A DNA stretch of 64,000 bases from Eriocheir sinensis. Taxonomy: Eukaryota > Arthropoda > Malacostraca > Decapoda > Varunidae. The translations under genes and the position numbers were made by a program. The notes beneath the pieces were generated by a model. That model had not been told where the DNA came from. It saw only the letters and a program-made list of their open reading frames with translations, and made no database searches. The stretch lies in contig NC_066513.1 in the NCBI RefSeq assembly GCF_024679095.1, positions 4,489,526-4,553,525 on the forward strand, in the 5' to 3' direction. Below, one piece after another: positions 56,557 through 64,000 of the stretch. Within the stretch, counting starts at the first letter, position 1; every line of letters starts with the position of its first letter.

Positions 56557-57589
56557 CTGAATGACAGCACCGGAACTTAAAACATGACATGAAGATCCTA
56601 GGACATGGAAACTTGAAAAGAAAGTTAAGACAGACTGCATGGTGATCAAACATAGTATTTAAATGGGTTCTGAGGACTAACAGAGTACGGTGATGTTGAC
56701 AAGTCATTAACACTAAAAGACAAGAGCTCAGGATCTACAGTGACAGTAAAACCTTGGTCCATTTCAGGTTTGGGAATGAGGCAGACAAGAGGTAGTTAAA
56801 TGTAGGTAATGGTTAAGCAGTACTAAGTAAAAATGTCATTAACACTGAAAGCATGAGCTCAGGACTTATAGTGATGGTAAAAAGGTGGTCCAATTCAGGT
56901 TCAGGAATGAGACTAACAACAACTACTTACTGTATCTAAATGGATAAACAGTACTTAATAAACACTTGCGATTAATATAAATATGATTGAATAATTCAAA
57001 AGGAGATCAAATAGATAAGTGAATGTGTAAGCCATTGGTAAGTAAGTGATTCTCAGGAGACAACATGCACAACCTGGCTGGGTCCTTCTCATGCCTTTAT
57101 ATAGTTTTGTTTCCTTGACCAAGTCTGGCCACACTAAAAACCTCTGCAGCCTCTATTCCTAAAAAAGACAACACTTGGCTCTTCCTCTACAGTAGATTAA
57201 AATACTCCTTGCAAGAGGAAACTACATAACCTCAACAGTTATTAAGTTAAGCAAATGACAAATTAACTAAGATTATGATCCAAGCAGAACTAGCATTGGA
57301 AGGGAGAGCACCAATGAACAGCAATAGCCAACTAACAAAGGAAACATTGGCCCTAGTAAGGCAGCCCAAAGATATGAAAATGGGAGCAAGAGGCATAAGG
57401 AATGATGGGTATAAATCTTCACGTAAGGTAAGGGTCAGACCGGTTTTTCACTGAGCTAAAGTGAACCTAACGCAATATAACTTAACATGTAGGTGTGGCT
57501 TCATAAAGTGGAGAGCGAGAAGTGTGACTTAGGAAGGAGTGGGAGCATTGCATTAGACAAAAACACTCAAGCAGGGCAGCATGAAGTGT
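56557..57589. other. no gene seen
   Basis: Mixed, AT-leaning sequence. Two related phrases (GACAGTAAAACCTTGGTCCATTTCAGG near 56741 and GATGGTAAAAAGGTGGTCCAATTCAGG near 56873, each followed by -TTC/TTTGGGAATGAG) show a ~130-bp duplication. Confidence 0.5.
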
Positions 57590-57690
57590 AGCTTTGAAAT
57601 AACAACACTGAGTGCCGGGGCTCAAACTCGGGCCATCTGAGTGGAAGTCATGGCAGCACACCAACTTGGCCACTGGTGAGCTAAAAGGTC
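57590..57690 (-). mobile_element. tRNA-like SINE head (minus copy)
   Basis: Minus strand: CCAGTGGCCAAGTTGGTGTGC, then GAGTTTGAGCCCC (B-box-like) and GGCACTCAGTG. It pairs with the inverted copy at 57826. Confidence 0.55.
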
Positions 57691-57825
57691 ACCGTGCCAG
57701 AAGCCATTTCTACAGCACTTTACCTGATACCCCAAAGGGTGGCCATTCCTTCGTGTCCACAGTGTTGGGCCAGGGTGTCAGCTACAGTGCTGCAGAAATG
57801 GTCCGCGGCATGGTGACCTAAACAG

Positions 57826-57960
57826 TTCACCGGTAGCTCAGTTGGTTTGCTGCCTGACTTCTGCTCAGAAGGCCCCAGTTTAGTCCCCACAACTCAGTGG
57901 TGTACATTGCAAGACTTTTCACACCACTACTGCAGTTTCTCTAAGTGTAGTTTGTAATGG
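57826..57960 (+). mobile_element. tRNA-like SINE head (plus copy)
   Basis: CACCGGTAGCTCAGTTGGTTTGC (A box), CAGTTTAGTCCCC (degenerate B box) and ACAACTCAGTGG. Same family as 57590-57690, opposite orientation. Confidence 0.55.
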
Positions 57961-57988
57961 GCTGAGAATAGAATATGAAAACTCAATC

Positions 57989-58345
57989 TTTTTAAACAAA
58001 ATGATGCAGCTCAAGGACCCAAGAAAAAACAGGAAAGAATAATGCCAGTAAAACTAGTAATACTCCCGTCTTGAAAGGTTTTGTCATGGGCAGAAGGAAA
58101 AACACAGGAAAGAAGGAAGTTCCAGAGTTTTACAATGAAAGGGATGAAAGAGTGAAGATGCAGGTTAACTCTTACATTTATAAGGGATTTACAGAGTATA
58201 GGAATGGGCAAGAGTAGAAAGTCATATGCAGCAGGGCTGCAGGAAGGGGGGAGATATGCAGTTACCAAGTTCAGAAGAGCAGTCAGCGTAAAAATATCGA
58301 TAAGAGACAGACAGAGAAGCAACACTGTGTCAGAATTTACCAAGC
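57989..58345 (-). mobile_element. jockey/CR1-like LINE (copy G), 3' part
   Basis: The inverse of the last ~300 bases of the family, including the segment for ADCSSEL and VNLHLHSFIP and the C-run slip site. It is more diverged than copies C and H. Confidence 0.7.
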
Positions 58346-58602
58346 CTGAGTGTATGGCTTCCCTGGTAACTCTTGCACAGCTACTGAAGTTCCTGAAATG
58401 AAGAAACACAATAAATAAGAGATAATGAAGTGTTTTCAATATTTGTTATCAATTTGTATTTTGAAAAGACTGAATCAAGCTTGTGGTATTCCAAAATTAT
58501 ACCACATTCATCATATAACTCCTTAAGCTTATGAATACTTATCACACATTTTTATCAGAGCAAATAATTTAATTCAAAATTATTTTTTTGTTTATTTATA
58601 CG

Positions 58603-64000
<5,398 letters not shown>

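Overview
The window looks like a repeat-dense piece of an animal nuclear genome, most likely an arthropod and probably a decapod crustacean. That placement is an inference. It rests on long (AT)n, (GA)n, (CT)n and (CA)n tracts, several non-LTR families with arthropod-style reverse transcriptases, tRNA-derived SINEs, P, hAT, pogo/Tigger, Harbinger-like and foldback DNA transposons, and almost no host coding sequence. There are no bacterial-type operons, rRNA genes or CRISPR arrays. Nearly all long open frames are transposon genes in various states of decay.

Layout. 1-4.8 kb: the 5' end of a jockey/CR1-like LINE, a P-type transposase remnant, a degenerate tandem repeat, and a Ty3/Gypsy gag pseudogene. 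5-9.8 kb: one hAT transposase gene on the minus strand, split by a CR1-like LINE (5-bp target duplication) and by a 1.47-kb inverted-repeat element. 9.9-14 kb: a Harbinger-like element (3-bp CTG duplication), a 5'-only LINE fragment, and a non-autonomous hAT element with an 8-bp duplication sitting in what may be the 3' LTR of a Gypsy element. 14.1-20 kb: that Gypsy pol (minus; protease, RT, RNase H, integrase; one frame with three nonsense codons), then two LINE copies. 20.6-25.9 kb: a young 4.64-kb LTR retrotransposon (479-bp LTRs differing at two positions, ATAT duplication) with a scrambled non-autonomous coding region, inserted into a decayed Mutator-like transposase-family gene.

26.6-34.2 kb: three phase-compatible exons of a possible host gene, LINE 3' ends, microsatellites and one unrecognised exon-like frame. 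34.3-42.8 kb: a Tigger deletion derivative that keeps the transposase N-terminus, several SINEs and LINE remnants. 42.8-49.2 kb: a pair of pogo-like ends enclosing a LINE fused in frame to a Gypsy protease, a gag pseudogene, a THAP-like start and a Harbinger-like MITE, followed by a 1-kb inverted-repeat element with repeated motifs. 50.2-52.7 kb: a foldback-type element, with 634- and 739-bp inverted arms built of ~140-160 bp monomers around a 1-kb loop that encodes an uncharacterised protein fragment. 53.2-64 kb: LINE copies, two exons of a probable host gene on the minus strand, an inverted SINE pair, and a near full-length LINE followed by a second copy whose middle is replaced by (AT)n.

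No genes here form a shared pathway; what connects them is nested insertion. The best candidates for something undescribed are the foldback element, the scrambled LTR retrotransposon and the 48.2-49.2 kb element. All family names were assigned by reading motifs, without any database search.
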